DNA from: Microcebus murinus
Lineage: Eukaryota; Chordata; Mammalia; Primates; Cheirogaleidae
DNA length: 64,000 nucleotides
NCBI RefSeq assembly: GCF_040939455.1
Contig: NC_134119.1
Coordinates: 5,397,001 to 5,461,000 of the forward strand
Direction of reading: 5' to 3'
The notes beneath the pieces are model-generated. The model was not told the origin of the DNA. It searched no databases and was given only the letters and a program-made list of their open reading frames with translations. How positions within the stretch are numbered: position 1 is the stretch's first letter; every line of letters begins with the position of its first letter. The position numbers were made by a program, and so were the translations under genes. Positions 23,245-48,421 of the stretch are shown here, in pieces.

Positions 23245-25260
23245 GGGGGGCGCCCCGCCGCCGGCCGACCCGGGCCGCGCGGGGCTGCGCGCGCGGGGGG
23301 CGGCGGGGAGCGCGCGGCGCGGCGAGGGCCGCCCGTCCAGCCGCCGGGCCCGTCCGCTCGCACGCCGCTCCCGCCGAGCGCCGAGCTGCGCCGCGCTGCG
23401 CTCCCGACCGGCGCCGCGGGGACTCTGCGCCCCGGCGCCGCCCCCGGGCTTTGTAGCCGGCCCCGCCCGCCGCCCCGCCCCCATCCGGCCCCGCCCGGCC
23501 CGGGCGCGCGGGGGCCGCCGGGAAGCGTAGTCCGGGCCCCGCCCCGCCGCGCGCCGTCCCGGGCGCCCGGGCCCCGCCGGGGTCGCACGCGGCGGGCGTC
23601 CCCGCCCTGGGCGGCCGCCGCGCGCCCGGCGCCAGGCACCGGCACAGCGTGGGCCGGACAGGCCGGCGCTGCCCTCCGGGCGCCGTCCGGCAAACAGACG
23701 GGACGGTCGCGTCAGTGTGTAGCCCAGGGCCACTTGGGGCGCAGCGACGGGCGCGCGCCAGTCTGCAGACACGATCAGTCCGAGAGGTGTACATCAGGGC
23801 CCGCGCGAGGCGCGAGGGCTGCGGCGGGCACGGTCCACGCTCCCGGCCCACGAGGCGCCCACGCACGAGACCAATAATCCGTCGAGAGAGCGTAGAACGC
23901 GGGCTCCAGAAGGAACTGCGTCGGGGTGCTGCCGCGGGGGTGCCCTGGGGGGTGTCGCGCCCTGCAGGTGCCGGGGGTCCCTGCGCAAGAATTGCCGGGC
24001 CAGCGCAGCGTGCAAACGCGCGTCCCGCGTCCCAGCGTTGGGGATTTCAAATCGGCAACAGTTGAGCGTTGAACCGAGCGCGGGCCTCTCCGAGCTTCCC
24101 GCCCCGGGGGCCGCCACGTGGCCGCAGCCCGCCCCTCCCCCACCGCGTCTCGCACACCCCCTTGCGGAGTCTGGTCTCCGGACGCCAGTGTGTCCCGGCG
24201 GGGGCACTCCTGGCGCCAACCCCGCGCACCCTTCTCTGGACAGCGGGACACAGGATGGGTGCGCCCGCGAGGACTGGGAGGGCGCCCCGCGGGCCGAGGG
24301 GGCGGCCAGGCGGCGGAGAGCTCGTGCAGCGGGCGCTCAGCTCCATCCTTCCGGCGTCTCTCCAGCACCTTCTCCGCCCCAGCCACTTAGCTCCGGGCCG
24401 AGAGGAACCGTCTAGAAGCCCCTCCCCCACCGACCCACGACCATTCGCTGCAGCGGTGACACGCGTCCTTCCCTGCCGCCCTGCCCGGGCCCCGCACACT
24501 GGGAACGAAGCCCCAAGCACGAAGTCCTGGAGCGCCGCGCGCACGCGCCCGCTTGTTGCAGGGTCGCCCCTGCTAGTCGGGCTCCGCGACAACAGGGACC
24601 TTGGGCGTGCTGCTCAAGCCGCAGGGCCTGGCAGGCAGAGGCGCCTGGGAAGCGTCTGCTGCGTGAGTCCGCGAGGGGACAACGCGGGCAGGGAAAGCTC
24701 CCGACCAGCCAGAGGCCCCTCGAGGCGCCCTTTGAAAACTTGAATTCAAGTGTGACCTTCACGTGCCCCCTAGGGGCCAGGGAACGCAGCCACTGCCCAG
24801 CAACGCGACCTTGGGCCGGCTGGGTCCCTTCGTCGGGCCTCAGTTTCCCCTTCTGTGACGCACAGCGCCTCTCCGAGGCTGTCCCCAGCCGGCGCGTCGC
24901 CAGGGCCAGCTGGGACAGGGTCGGCGCGCGGTGCGGCCCAGAGGCGCCGGGCCCGGCCTACAAGTCCCAGCGCCACCAGGGCCGCCCGCCCCGCCCCGCT
25001 GGGCGGCCCGTCCCCGCCCGGTCCCCACCCCCGGCGGGACGGCCCGCGGGGAGCTCGGCGGCCCCGCCGGGCAGCGGAGCACGAACCGCCGAGTGCGGCG
25101 CGGGCAGGTGGCGCGGGGCTCGGCAGGCGGCGGGGGCGCTCCCCGCGCTGCGCCCGGCCCGGGAGCGGGCAGGAGGGGCTTGCGGGTCTGGGAACGCTGC
25201 TGCCCGGGCTCCCTTGGGTTCTGGGTCACCAGGCTCTCCCCGCGTCCGGTGGCCCCACGT
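22840..25260. promoter_or_regulatory. RBM38: CpG island and promoter region of RBM38
   Basis: CpG dinucleotides are very dense across RBM38 exon 1 and roughly 2 kb upstream, unlike the flanks. GC boxes (GGGCGG or its complement) cluster near 23455-23500. No TATA box was recognised. The transcription start cannot be placed from sequence alone. The span is estimated by eye. Confidence 0.75.
23005..23244 (-). CDS. RBM38: RBM38 coding exon 1 (residues 1-80)
   Basis: The exon runs from the start ATG (23242-23244) to GGC TTC, followed by donor GTAAGT at 22999-23004. It encodes the N-terminal tail and most of the RRM, including RNP2. The exon ends in phase 0 between F80 and V81, inside RNP1. The ATG has C at both -3 and +4, a weak context. 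Confidence 0.96.
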
Positions 25261-26182
25261 CCCCACGTGTCACCAGCTCCTGCCTGACAAGCGTCCGTTT
25301 CCCCGAACACACGCTTATCAGTGGCTTGTCCCGGGGGCTGCAGCAGAGGGGCAGAGACGCGCACGGAGGAAAGAACGTATGCCCGTTATATTTACACTGG
25401 CAAAGTCTCCCAGGCAAGTGCTGAGTGGGCGCCCGAGGAGCAGGGGCGGCGCCAGCAGTGACTGTGCCCTGCAGAGGCAGGGAAGGCCTCTGGGACTTGG
25501 TGAGATCCAGGCCCATTCAAACAGAGGGAACAGTGGAAGGAACAGACAATGCGAAGGCTAACAGTCGACAGAGACACCGCGATGTAATGAGTACTTTTTG
25601 AGTGCTGGGTACTCTTACGTGGTTACTGCCTCGCACATCACTAATAATTATAAAGGTCAGTTGCCTTAGAGTGCCTGTTTAGGGCCAGGTCCTGGACTGA
25701 GTGACTTGCATACATGAGGCCATCTAAGCTCCAGGCAGCCTTTTCCTAGACAGGTACCCTTAGACCAGTTTTAGGGAGTGACCAGAGGCGCAGAGTGGTT
25801 TCCCCACCGAGGGCAGTAAGTGGCTGGATCCATGATCCCATTTTGTCCTCCCAGCAGCATTCAGAGGAGGACCTTGTCTCCCTGCGTTGAGGACTGGGCA
25901 GGTGGAGCCTCGGAGAGGTTAAGCGAAGTGCCCAGGGCCAAAAAGAGGCTCCCAAGTCAGTGTCCTGTGGTGACACTACCACAGGGTGGCAGAGATTGGT
26001 GGCTGGTGCCCACAGAGTCAGAGAATCCTCCCACTGCCCACGTGACAGGCACTATAATTATCCCCATGTTATGGAAGGCTGCTAAGGACAGTGCCCTGGG
26101 CCACACAGCGGGTGAGGGTGGGGCGGGGAGCTCCAGCCTGGCCCTGGAGGCAGCCTGCTCAGAACCATCAAGAACCAAGTCA

Positions 26183-26490
26183 GGCCGGGCGCGGTGGCTC
26201 ACGCCTGTAATCCTAGCACTCTGGAAGGCCCAGGCGGGTGGATCACTCAAGGTCAGGGGTTTGAAACCAGCCTGAGCAAAAGTGAGACCCCCCCCCCCCA
26301 TCTCAACTAAAAATATATAGAAAAAATTAGCTGGGCATGGTGGCGCATGCTTGTAGTCCCAGCTACTGGGGAGGCTGAGGCAGGAGGATCACTTGAGCTC
26401 AGGAGTTGGAGGTTGCTGTGAGCCACGTTGACGCCACAGCACTCTAGCCTGGGCGACAGAGTGAGAATCTGTCTTAAAAATTAAAAAAAA
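26183..26490 (+). mobile_element. Alu, strepsirrhine type, upstream of RBM38
   Basis: This is a full-length dimeric Alu with an internal C-run (about 26288-26299). It is flanked by a 12-bp duplication AGAACCAAGTCA (26171-26182; copy at 26491-26502 with one mismatch). Confidence 0.92.
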
Positions 26491-26767
26491 AGGACCAAGT
26501 CAGTGGTGGGTGTGGCTCAAGGACTTTCTGGTAAATGGCTTTTGTCCCCTCTGCCATGGCTACGGTAGCAGGGACTCAGAGAGCCCAGGGTAAGTCCCGC
26601 CTAGACCTGCTCTGCCCTGGGCTTGCTAGAATCTCTGGAAATAGGGGTTTGGACTATCTGTCCTTTACTGATTCAGGAGTGAGGCCAGTTGTACTAGAGC
26701 TGCCTGTCCCCCCGGCCCAGCGCAGATGACTTCTGGGGTGCATGGAGTCCCTCCCTCCCTGAAATTC

Positions 26768-27017
26768 TTTTTTTTTTTTTTTTTTTTTTTTTTGAGACAT
26801 AGTCTCACTCTGTTGCCCTGGCTGGAGTGCTGTGGCGTCAGCCTAGCTCACAGCAGCCTCCAGCCTCAAGCAAGCCTTCTGCCTCAGCCTCCTGAGTAGC
26901 TGGGACTACAGGCATGCGCCACCATGCCCAGCTAATTTTTCTATATATTTTTAGTTGGCCGATTAATTTCTTTCTATTTTTAGTAGAGATGGGGGTCTCG
27001 CTCTTGCTCAGGCTGAC
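26768..27017 (-). mobile_element. Truncated Alu
   Basis: A minus-strand Alu begins with a long T-run and breaks off after GCTCTTGCTCAGGCTGA, so most of its left monomer is missing. The 5' loss is probably truncation or later deletion; no convincing target duplication was seen. Confidence 0.85.
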
Positions 27018-27139
27018 AGGTACTAGTCCCTCATTGTTCTTCCTGCCCTGATAATGTCTGGAGCTGTGGCAGCCATCTGTGACCATGAGGCAAAGTCCAG
27101 GAGACTTACAGACGCTGGTTCTGATAACACTAAACACTT

Positions 27140-27293
27140 TTGGTAGCCATGACTTGGGGGTAGGATGCTACTGGCACCTGGGGGTGGAGACAGGGACACT
27201 GCGAAGCATTCTACAATGCACAGGACAGCCCCCACCGCAAAGATTTATGTGGCCTAAAATGTCAATAGTGCTGAGATTGAGAAACCCTGTTCC
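27140..27293 (+). mobile_element. hAT-type DNA transposon fossil
   Basis: The stretch contains ACAATGCACAGGACAGCCCC and ends TGAGATTGAGAAACCCTG, typical of short nonautonomous hAT elements in mammals. The exact family was not resolved. Confidence 0.5.
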
Positions 27294-27984
27294 AAACCAA
27301 TTCCAACAACCAGACTCCTTGTTATGTAACAAAAAATAAATCCTAAAGTGTTTTAGCCACTGTTAGTTGGGCTTTTTCCATGATGACAACCAAAAGTGTC
27401 CCCAAATGCTGGAGATGCAGGTTGATAACCGATACTGAGGGGGCCGTGTGGCCTGGAAACAGGTCTCCCCACTGCTGCCCTGTGGCTTGGTGGGTCGGTG
27501 GTCAGCCTGGGGTTTGACCTTGCCCTCCTCTGTCTGTGAACTTGAGCCGGAGCAGCTCCCTCCAGCCGCCTCAGCAGGTGTGAAAGTGCACAGGTGTGGC
27601 GGCTTCGGCTGCGCCCGCGTGGGTTAAGCACCCGGGAGCCCGCCTGTTGTCTCTGCTTCCCTGAGGGACGGTCCCCCAGGCCCCGTGGATTCCAACCAGA
27701 GCAGCCACCTCCTCGTCTCAGAGGAGCAGGGCTGCAGGCCGGGGGCGTGCAGGCCACCTGCACCGCCCTCAACCCAAACCCGAGCCCCCACGAGCGTTGA
27801 AATAAACACCAGCACAACAGGCAAAAAGAGGAAGCCCAGAGCGCCAGGCCTGACGACTTTCAGAGAGAAGCTGAGCCTGGGTTGGCCGTGCTGCTTCGGC
27901 TTTGCAGAGCGGTAAGAGCCGCGGGGCAGCCCAGGAGCCGCAGCTGAGAGCAGGCCCGGGCGACACTTCTGCGCTTGCGTCCTG

Positions 27985-28140
27985 CCTACACCGCGCATCT
28001 GTGAGCCACGGCTTCTCTGAGCCTCCGTGTCCCCAGCTGTAAAATGGGCATGATGGCAGCACGTCCTTCACGGGGCTTTTGCGGGATGAAAGGAGATGCC
28101 GCTCACAGTGCTGAGCGCATCCCCGCGCAGAGTCCGAGCT
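27985..28140 (+). repeat. MIR-like element upstream of RBM38
   Basis: Contains CCTCCGTGTCCCCAGCTGTA AAATGGGC and a GGGATGAAAGGAGATG block resembling the MIR 3' half. Confidence 0.55.
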
Positions 28141-28734
28141 CCGCACGCACGCCGTGCACTTCGCAGCTCCTCACCCGGCACTCGCCGGCTCCCAGCCCGG
28201 CCGCCCCCTCCGCGATGGGTGCTGAGGGGCCCAGCTCGCCTCTGCCCGGCACGGCCCCCAGCCCCGCCTCACCAAACCGTGCCCCCCTCCCGGGCGTCCT
28301 TTGTGGGCCACGGAGCCATCGGCTGAGGCCTAAGGACCCTTCTCAGAGTGATGGTTTTCAACACCTAAAAATAAAACGCCTATATTAGCAAAGGAAGACA
28401 ACCGTGCTAAAACGCAGCTATTAAAATATTAAAAAGCAGCCGCGTGATGTAGGGATGTGCGTGCTCCATCAGCGCGTTAAATGGCAAGATGGAGCGGTGG
28501 CCCTAATGACGCCGTAGTTGTGAAGTACGGGGGAGCAAAGCCACTTTGTCAAGACGCAGGTGACAGCCGTACGTGGTGGCGGGAAGCACCTCGGTTTCTT
28601 GTGGCTTTGGGGTGGCCGGCCCCACGGCAGTCGCGCTCTGCTGCGGAGGATGGAGACAGCTTCCCCGGCAGCTTCCGGACCCTGAATCCTCCCCCTGCGC
28701 TCCGTGGGTCCCGGCCCCCGGTAGGCACCCTTTA

Positions 28735-29250
28735 GTGTCGGTTTCCTGCTCCTGCTGTAACCGATCACCGCACGGTTAGGGCTTTAAACAGCACGAATTC
28801 ATCCTCGCACGGTTCTGGAGGTCGGAAGTCTGACCCCGGTCCCAGTGGGCTACAACCAAGGTGTTGGCAGAATCCGTTACGCCCTGGCTCTTTACGGGAT
28901 CTAGACGCCACCCACCCTCCTCCGCTCCTGGAGTCCTCTGTCTTCAAAGCCAGCTGGGGCAGGCGGCAGCTCCCTCTGCCTCCTTCTTTCCCGGTTAACG
29001 GCCTGTGATTCCACGGGGCCCCGGAGCAGCCCAGCACACTCCCCGGTCTCAGGGCCACGGTGTCATCACAGCGGCACCTGCGCTTGGGCCACGGAAAGTC
29101 ACACGTGCCCAGGCGACCACCTCTGGGGGCTGGGATTATTCTGCCCACCTGTCCTTCTACCCGTGCCTACCTCTTTCCTGCACTTATCAAGGGCTCTTCG
29201 GCCCCTGGGCCTGACAGTGTGCCCGAGTCACACGTGCGCTGACATTATTT
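28735..29250. repeat. Degraded interspersed repeat, family unresolved
   Basis: Contains GTTCTGGAGGTCGGAAGTCT after a GGGCTTTAAACAGCACG block, resembling the same broad repeat type as 30990-31295. Confidence 0.4.
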
Positions 29251-29709
29251 TCTACTTCCCGACCGATGGAAGGAGCAGCAAGGCCAGCTCTTTTCATAGA
29301 GAGAATTACACCGGCTGGTCGCTAAATGCCACCCGAGCTGAATGTACAACCCTGCCCCTTGCCAGAGCCCCTCCCCTGCCTGCTGCTCTCCCTCCGTGGG
29401 GCCCAGCCCCCGTCCCCTCCCCACCACCCCTCCAGCCACACGATAACCCTCCGTGGCAAAGACTGCCTGTGTCACCGCGTCTCAGTCCCCAGGGCGGGCT
29501 TCTCCCTGGGGCTGGTGTAGCGCCCGTGGTTCTGCCTGGCTCTGCCCAGCGATGCGAGGCCTGCTCTGGTCCCAACAGGGGACGCCTTCCCGGAGGCGGT
29601 TTCCACCACCGTACACTTCTAAACCAGGGGAAGGAGGGGGAAAACCCTGGGAGCTGCTGACACGCCTGGACTGGGGGCTCTTGCAGCCTCTCGTCCCACC
29701 CTGGCAGCC

Positions 29710-30260
29710 CTGGACGCTGGGGCCAAGAGCCCCAGGAAAATGGTGGGTCCCAAAGAAATGTGTCCAGATGGGACCGGGCGATCTTTCCACTGCCTGTCAT
29801 CCGAGACCCGCCCCGGTGTGGACCTGCACAGACGGAAAGACCTTGGCCCACGGGGGGCTGAGCCCCGGCCCCCAAAGATCCCTGGAACCTGTGAACATGT
29901 CAGGCCACATGGCAACAGGGACTTCACAGATGTGACGCAGTTAAGGGTGTAGAGAGGGAGAGTCTCCCGGATGACCCAGGGGCCCTTTGGGAGACGTGAC
30001 CAGAGAGGCCGGAGGCTGGGTGACGCGCCACGAGCCGAGGAATGCTGGCGCCCGGCAAGGCCAGGGATGGCTCCTCCCTCGAGCCTCCAGAAGGATCCAG
30101 CCTTGCCGACACCTTGATTTTGGTCCCCTAGGACGCATGTGGGACATCTGGCCTCCAGAACAGTGGGGGAACACGTTTCCGTTGTTTGCAGCCACTCCGT
30201 GTGTGGTGACGCTACAGCAGCCGCAGGAAGCTGCTGCAGCTCACGCCAGGAGCTGAGCCC
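29710..30260. repeat. Degraded interspersed repeat, family unresolved
   Basis: Contains CCCTGGAACCTGTGAACATG, a GACTTCACAGATGTGACGCA block, and later CCGACACCTTGATTTTGGTC with CTGGCCTCCAGAACAGTGG, all typical phrases of ancient mammalian repeats. Confidence 0.45.
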
Positions 30261-30989
30261 TCATCCCCCAGGGAAAGGGAGACAGTCCCAGCGGCAAGTT
30301 GGGACGTCACAGAATGAGAACCCAGGACAGCCTACTCCCGGCTTTGGACAGTGAAATGACCTCAGCGGTCTCCTGTCCCGAAAGTCGTTCCGTGCCCAGG
30401 ATCTTCCCCATGAAGAGGGTGGGGGTCCCCGTGTGTGCGAGGGACGGGGCTGTGGGGACGGAGGAGCCCTGGAGCCCACCTGCACGGTGACGCCTCCCCT
30501 GGCCTTGGTGAGCTTTGGTCCTGCGTCTCCGTCCAGATGGCGCTGAGAAAAGCTCCAGGAGGGGAGTGCGCAGAGATCCAGGGTTCCTCGAGCGAGACGC
30601 AGCCGGCCGGGCGAGCCAGTGGGCTCGGGCACCTCCTCGGCCCGGCTGAGAACAGCAGCCGCTGCTGGTCTGAAAACGTGCGGCAGGAACGCCACGGCGT
30701 CACCTGAAGGCCACCTGCTTTGGATCTTTTGGCACGTCACGCGTTAGCAGGTGGAGGGGAGCCCCGTTTCCACGGCGCAGGTGCAGCTGGTCCCCGAGCT
30801 GCGCGCTGACACGGGGTGAGGGCCGAGCACGTCCCCGCAGGGGCAGTGAGGGCCGCGCCAGCCCTCCAGCCTGCCCTGCCGCCGCCCAGAACTGCCTGCC
30901 CTGGGAGCCAGCCGCGGCTGTGGCTGGTTCTGCAGACCCTGCAGCGCCACTGGGTCACACTGCAGAAAGGAAAAGGCCACCTGGGAATA

Positions 30990-31295
30990 CCGTGGCAGTC
31001 AGCTCGAGTTGGCGTGACCAAGTACCACAGAAACGTGTTTTCTCATAGCTCTGGAAGCTGCAAGTCCGAGGTCAAGGTGTCCGCAGGGCTGGTGCAGGTG
31101 GTCTTTTCTCTGTCCTTGTCTGTGTCCAAATTTCCTCTTCTCATAAGGATGCCAGTCCCATTGGATTAGTGATCTAACTTTAACTCGATTACCCGTTTGA
31201 AGACTCTATTTCCAAGCTATGGTCACAATGAGGACTGGGAGCGAGGAATTTAACACACTAATATTTTTTTGGGGGGACACAATTTATATGTAATA
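30990..31295. repeat. Degraded interspersed repeat, family unresolved
   Basis: Contains AGCTCTGGAAGCTGCAAGTC, GGATGCCAGTCCCATTGGAT and a final TTTGGGGGGACACAATTTAT. The order is typical of one ancient repeat family. A poly-T tract follows at about 31262. Confidence 0.5.
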
Positions 31296-33114
31296 AATTA
31301 TGGTTTGCTTTTGTAGGCAACCGTCAGTTGTTAACCAGAATCATGCTGGGGCCTCCCGACCTGTAAGGGCAGATTGCTGTCCTTACAGCAAGGCCCCAGG
31401 GATGCGGCCCAAGGGGTGGACTCAAGTTAAGCCAAGTCCCAAGAGATGAGGAGACTCAAGCCAAAAGGATGTGCTGGTCCCCAGCCCTCGAGGGAAGCCT
31501 GGCCTAGCTGATGACAGCAGGAAGCGCCATGCTTCAAATGACGGTCTCTCTTGCACCTGCTTTAAAGGCCAACCCTGAGGCTAGAAAGATCCACAGGGAG
31601 TGCAAGTGATGGCAAAGGCAGCACTAGAGGCGGCGACTGTCTGAGGTCGGGAGGGGCCAGGGTGCAACCCCGAAATCCCATCTGCTCCTCTGGGGAAGGC
31701 AGCGGGGTCACTGGCGCCACCTGCTGGCCTGGCCTAACGCACCCCCCCCCCCCAGTGGTCTGGGACACCTGAGATCTGATCTCAAGCCGGCTCAGTCTAC
31801 ACTGTTGCTTCCGCTGCACAGACAGCGGGCCCCTGGAAGAGGAATTCTCGTGGGTGTCATCCCCTCGGGCAGTTGTAGTAGCAGCAGCTGACTTGTGACA
31901 CGGGGGGGGGGCACTACTTTTGTGACAGCTACTTTTAACGTCTCCAGTTCTAGAGGTGAGGTCACTGAGGCTCAGAGTTGATGACAGAGTTGGGACGTGA
32001 AGGCAGGCAGCCAGCTCCAAGCATGTGTCCTACTACTTACCATTACTGTGTGATGTACTTAAATATATTCTGTACTTTTTTGTGGCTCCATTTAAAAAAA
32101 AAATGCTAGTCGCAACAACACTCATTTCACAACCTACAAATGTGGCAAGATTTGATTTGGAAAATGCTGGCTTAGATGTTTCTATGTGTTCAAGAGCATG
32201 TGTCTAGTTCACTTCTTATAGAACCTTCCCTTCAAAGGAGGCTAAAATTTTGGTTGAAGGAGAAAAAATATTATTTCCCAAATGACCTCCAAAATGACAG
32301 ATGGGCTCTACCAAGTACCTAAGATACATAATGTCATCGCAATAGAACTTGCCAGTGCAGTGAGGTACATGTGTCCCTTGAAGATGACTTTAGGTCCAGT
32401 TTCATTTCCATAGTATTATTTCATTTCCCAGGTTTATAGCTTAATTCTCATTTTATTCTTATGGTTACTTTCTGTTTTAGGTAAAAGATACTAGTTTTCT
32501 ATATACTGAATTTTCCTCTAAGTTTATGGTAGCAGCACATTTGTCTTATGTTTTCGAAGTGGCTCAGTTTAAAGAAAAACCCTAACAGTGAGGGCGTGGC
32601 TGGGTGAGCGGGCTTGGGCAAGGGCGCCGTGCTGCCCGCTTCCCCTCCCTGGGTGGCAGTCGTGCTCGTGAGGGCCAGACCGCACCCCGTCAGCAAGCTG
32701 CTGACCTGCGCATCCTCCCTTCTCCCACCGATCGTCCTTCCCCAGGACCCCCTGGCGCCACGCAAGCACTGACACGGGTGGGAAGGCAGGGTTCAGTCGG
32801 CCCCGTGACCCAGAGGATCTCCACAGGCAGACTCGCAGGTCCCCGTGCACACGCGTGGGCACACACAGACGTGGGCACACACAGACTATCTGTCCCCAAG
32901 TACACGGGGTCAGACCAAACATTGTAGGAACGGAGAAGTACCCCTTCCTGTACACAACCCACATCCGAAACACCTCGTTTCAGCACCATCTGTATACTCC
33001 GTCCTTGCTACCAGGCCTGCGCCCACAATTAGCTGCCGAGGAAGTGGCCTTACCATCGAGGAGGAGAAAAGTCCGGCAAAAGCGAACAGAAAAACCAAGT
33101 GAAAGCCTGACACT

Positions 33115-33225
33115 TATGGAGGAATCCAGGTGGTGGACAGAGGGAAGGTATGTTCACTGTAAAAACTCCTCCAACTTCTTATGTTTGAAAATTTTCATAA
33201 CAGGTTGGAAAAATTGGTGAAAGAG
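33115..33225 (+). mobile_element. Short old L1 3'-end fragment upstream of RAE1's 3' end
   Basis: The stretch TATGTTTGAAAATTTTCATA, preceded by a TTCACTGTAAAAACTCCTCC block, is typical of old L1 ends. It is short and diverged. Confidence 0.5.
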
Positions 33226-34837
33226 CACAGCTTGTCTCCCCCACGAGGTTTACACGTTCCACATTCGATGAAGCAGATCTGTTTTTAGCAGGGTGGACAG
33301 TGAATATTTAATGGCAGAATATGACATGACATTTATTGAAACAAAAATGTCAAGATTACACTGGTATCTTTTTGAATTAGGAGATGCCATCAGATTTATC
33401 AATACTTAATGAGCACCTACTGCATGCAACTTTCAGCACAGGGATGAAGAGGTCTGGGGCGAAGAGTTCCTCGAAGACTCCACATACAGAGTTCTAGGAG
33501 GCATGGCAGTCAGTATTTTGAGCGGTGTAATGATCTCAGCGAACACTCACTGGCTCGTCACCAGCAAACACGCGGGGTGTGCTTGTGCTCTAGGTTCTGG
33601 GAGGTGGAGAAATGAGTCTTGCACACGCTGGTGGCAGCAAGGAGCTCCCGACGCCAGGTTTCTGGCAGCCCGAGTCCACCCTTGGATTTAGGCGAGTATT
33701 TTAAAACTATCCCCTTGGTGAGGTAGCAAGGCCCGATCCTGGAAAAGAACACTCTAATACTCTACTTTTAGACTCATTATTTTGTCATTGTCAACTGGAG
33801 CCAGTCACCAGCCTGTAATAAGAGTAATGAAACTCCAGCTAAGCTGAAGCTGACTAGTCTAGTCCCACCTCGAGTGAAAGTCGGCTACTAAGACCATCAC
33901 ACTCGAATCTCTCCTCAGAGTAGCCTTTTCTACTCGCTAGATCTTCTCATACGTACAGATCACAAAACCACATGCCTGATTCATAAGGGGAAGGGAAAAA
34001 TTAGCTGTAAACAGTTAACTTGAACATTCAGATTTTTCTAGTGCACCTTTTTATCTCTAAAAAACATATTTTCAGGCTAAAAAAACAGAGTCAAAGAGAT
34101 AATGGGTCTGAATTCATTTGTTAACTACCAAAGAATTTAAACCACTGAGCACAGGCAGTCTCTTCCAATACAAAATTTTATTTCATTGCTTTCTACGAGC
34201 AAACACATCTTACAGCAGTAATGCCAGGACTTCACACTCGGCAAGTCAGAGTTCACATACAAGCCCCAAACAATAAGGCGTAAGAAGCATTTGGGATCAC
34301 AGGGTAAAAATACAATAGACTCAAAAGTCACACATTAAGTTGAATTTCATTTTGAATACTTACCAATCAGGAATTTTAAATTACTATGAAATAAAAAGCA
34401 ACACCCAAATGATCACTACTGGGGGCACATGTTCAGAGCAATTCCCATGCAGAGGACCTGGGTTCTACCCTGAAAGACACACAAGTATCACCCACTTGGG
34501 CCTTGCAAGGCAGGCCTACACTCAGCACAAGGAACAGTCCCCACTTCAGAGTCACTAGGAAGTCTGCACAGCAGAGCCGGAAAGCACAGGGGATGTTGAA
34601 GAAGGAAATGAAGGAAGTAAAGGAAGAACACAAACTCTGCCTGCCAATGCTTAGAGGGCTCCATGTGGCAGAAATAATTGAACCTCAGGATTCCCTTTCT
34701 CCTAATGTACAAGATTTCTGTATTTCCCAAAGGGTGTCTGAAATCATAATTCAAAACCCAATGCTGATGCCAGGCAGGATGACCACTTCTGAGATTACTG
34801 GGTAGGGCAAGGGAGAGAAGGAAAAGGAAGCTCAGTA

Positions 34838-35205
34838 GGCAATCTTCAAAATATTTTATTACAAAATACAGTACAGGGTTCATAGACTGTTTTCCAATAT
34901 TCTCTAGTACATACACTGCTGAATGAAGCACTGCAAAATACCTGGCATCGCCTTCAAAAATCTAACTTCTATAATAATTTCAATCCCCTCAGAGTTACAG
35001 AAAAACTCTGCAACAGGCAGTGGAATGGAGAGACGGCAAGTCGCCGTGGACAGCTGGGCTCTCGACTGCTCAACAATGACATGGTTTTCTCCAGGGGTTG
35101 AAATCCATGTCCGCGGCTGACAACCCACAGCTGGGATCAAATTCGTACAGAGACGAGGCAGAGTGGCGAGAGAATGACTCTGGACAACCCAGAAGTCTCA
35201 GGCTG
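34838..35205 (-). other. RAE1: RAE1 3' untranslated region
   Basis: About 370 nt follows the TAG stop to just past the first AATAAA. The minus strand just before the signal is U-rich and reads TACTGTATTTTGTAATAAAA. A longer form ending near 34165 is possible because another AATAAA lies at 34177-34182. Confidence 0.7.
34855..34860 (-). terminator. RAE1: RAE1 poly(A) signal AATAAA (proximal)
   Basis: This is a canonical hexamer on the minus strand about 350 nt after the stop codon. Cleavage is inferred near 34838. A second AATAAA at 34177-34182 could serve as a distal site. Confidence 0.65.
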
Positions 35206-47973
<12,768 letters not shown>

Positions 47974-48143
47974 TTTGACCCTAAAAAATAATGGGAAATG
48001 TTAAGGACAGGTTCTTTCTTAAATAATAAATATCACTGAGAGAAAGTGTAAAGATAATTAAGTCACAGAAGGGAGATATCCTAAATGGCTTGAGTCCAGG
48101 CTTCTCTTCAGAAGAGATCTAAATATGCAATAAGCAGAGTGCT

Positions 48144-48421
48144 CTTTATTTTTTTTAGAGACAGGGCCTTGCTGGAATGCACTGGCACAATCACAGCTTA
48201 CCGCAGCCTTGAACTCCTGAGCTCAAGAGATCCTCCTGCCTCAGCCTCCCAAGTAGCTGGGCTATAGGTGAGCACCACCACGCTTCCCTAATTTTTAAAC
48301 AGAGAGGAGGTCTTGCTATGTTGTTCAAGCTGGTCTTAAACTCCTGGCCTCAAGTGATCCTCCTGCCTAGGCCTTCCAAAGTGCTGGGATTGATTACAGG
48401 CATGAGCCACTGCACCTGGCT
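48144..48421 (-). mobile_element. Old Alu (AluJ-like) in RAE1 intron 1
   Basis: This is a diverged dimeric Alu without the strepsirrhine signature, flanked by GCAGAGTGCT at 48134-48143 and 48422-48431. Confidence 0.85.

Larger units (their letters stand above)
25261..34837. other. Intergenic DNA between RBM38 and RAE1
   Basis: No exon was recognised. Contents: an Alu (26183-26490), a truncated Alu (about 26768-27017), a hAT-type fossil (about 27140-27293), a MIR (about 27985-28140), degraded repeats (about 28735-29250, 29710-30260 and 30990-31295) and an old L1 end (about 33115-33225). Base composition changes from GC-rich to AT-rich near 31-32 kb. Confidence 0.6.

Noticed and set aside
22693..23877. 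394-codon open frame on the plus strand opposite RBM38 exon 1
   Set aside because: It is the complement of a CpG island. Long frames on both strands are expected from low stop-codon frequency in GC-rich DNA.
24740..25561. Plus-strand frame upstream of RBM38 as a possible divergent gene
   Set aside because: The CpG island could drive an antisense RNA, but there is no convincing exon, conserved peptide or poly(A) signal. Not called.
29889..29915. p53 half-site-like text near 29890 and GAACATGTCT near 36840 as RBM38 p53 elements
   Set aside because: Isolated half-sites inside old repeats, 6-13 kb from the promoter. No full two-half-site element was found near exon 1.
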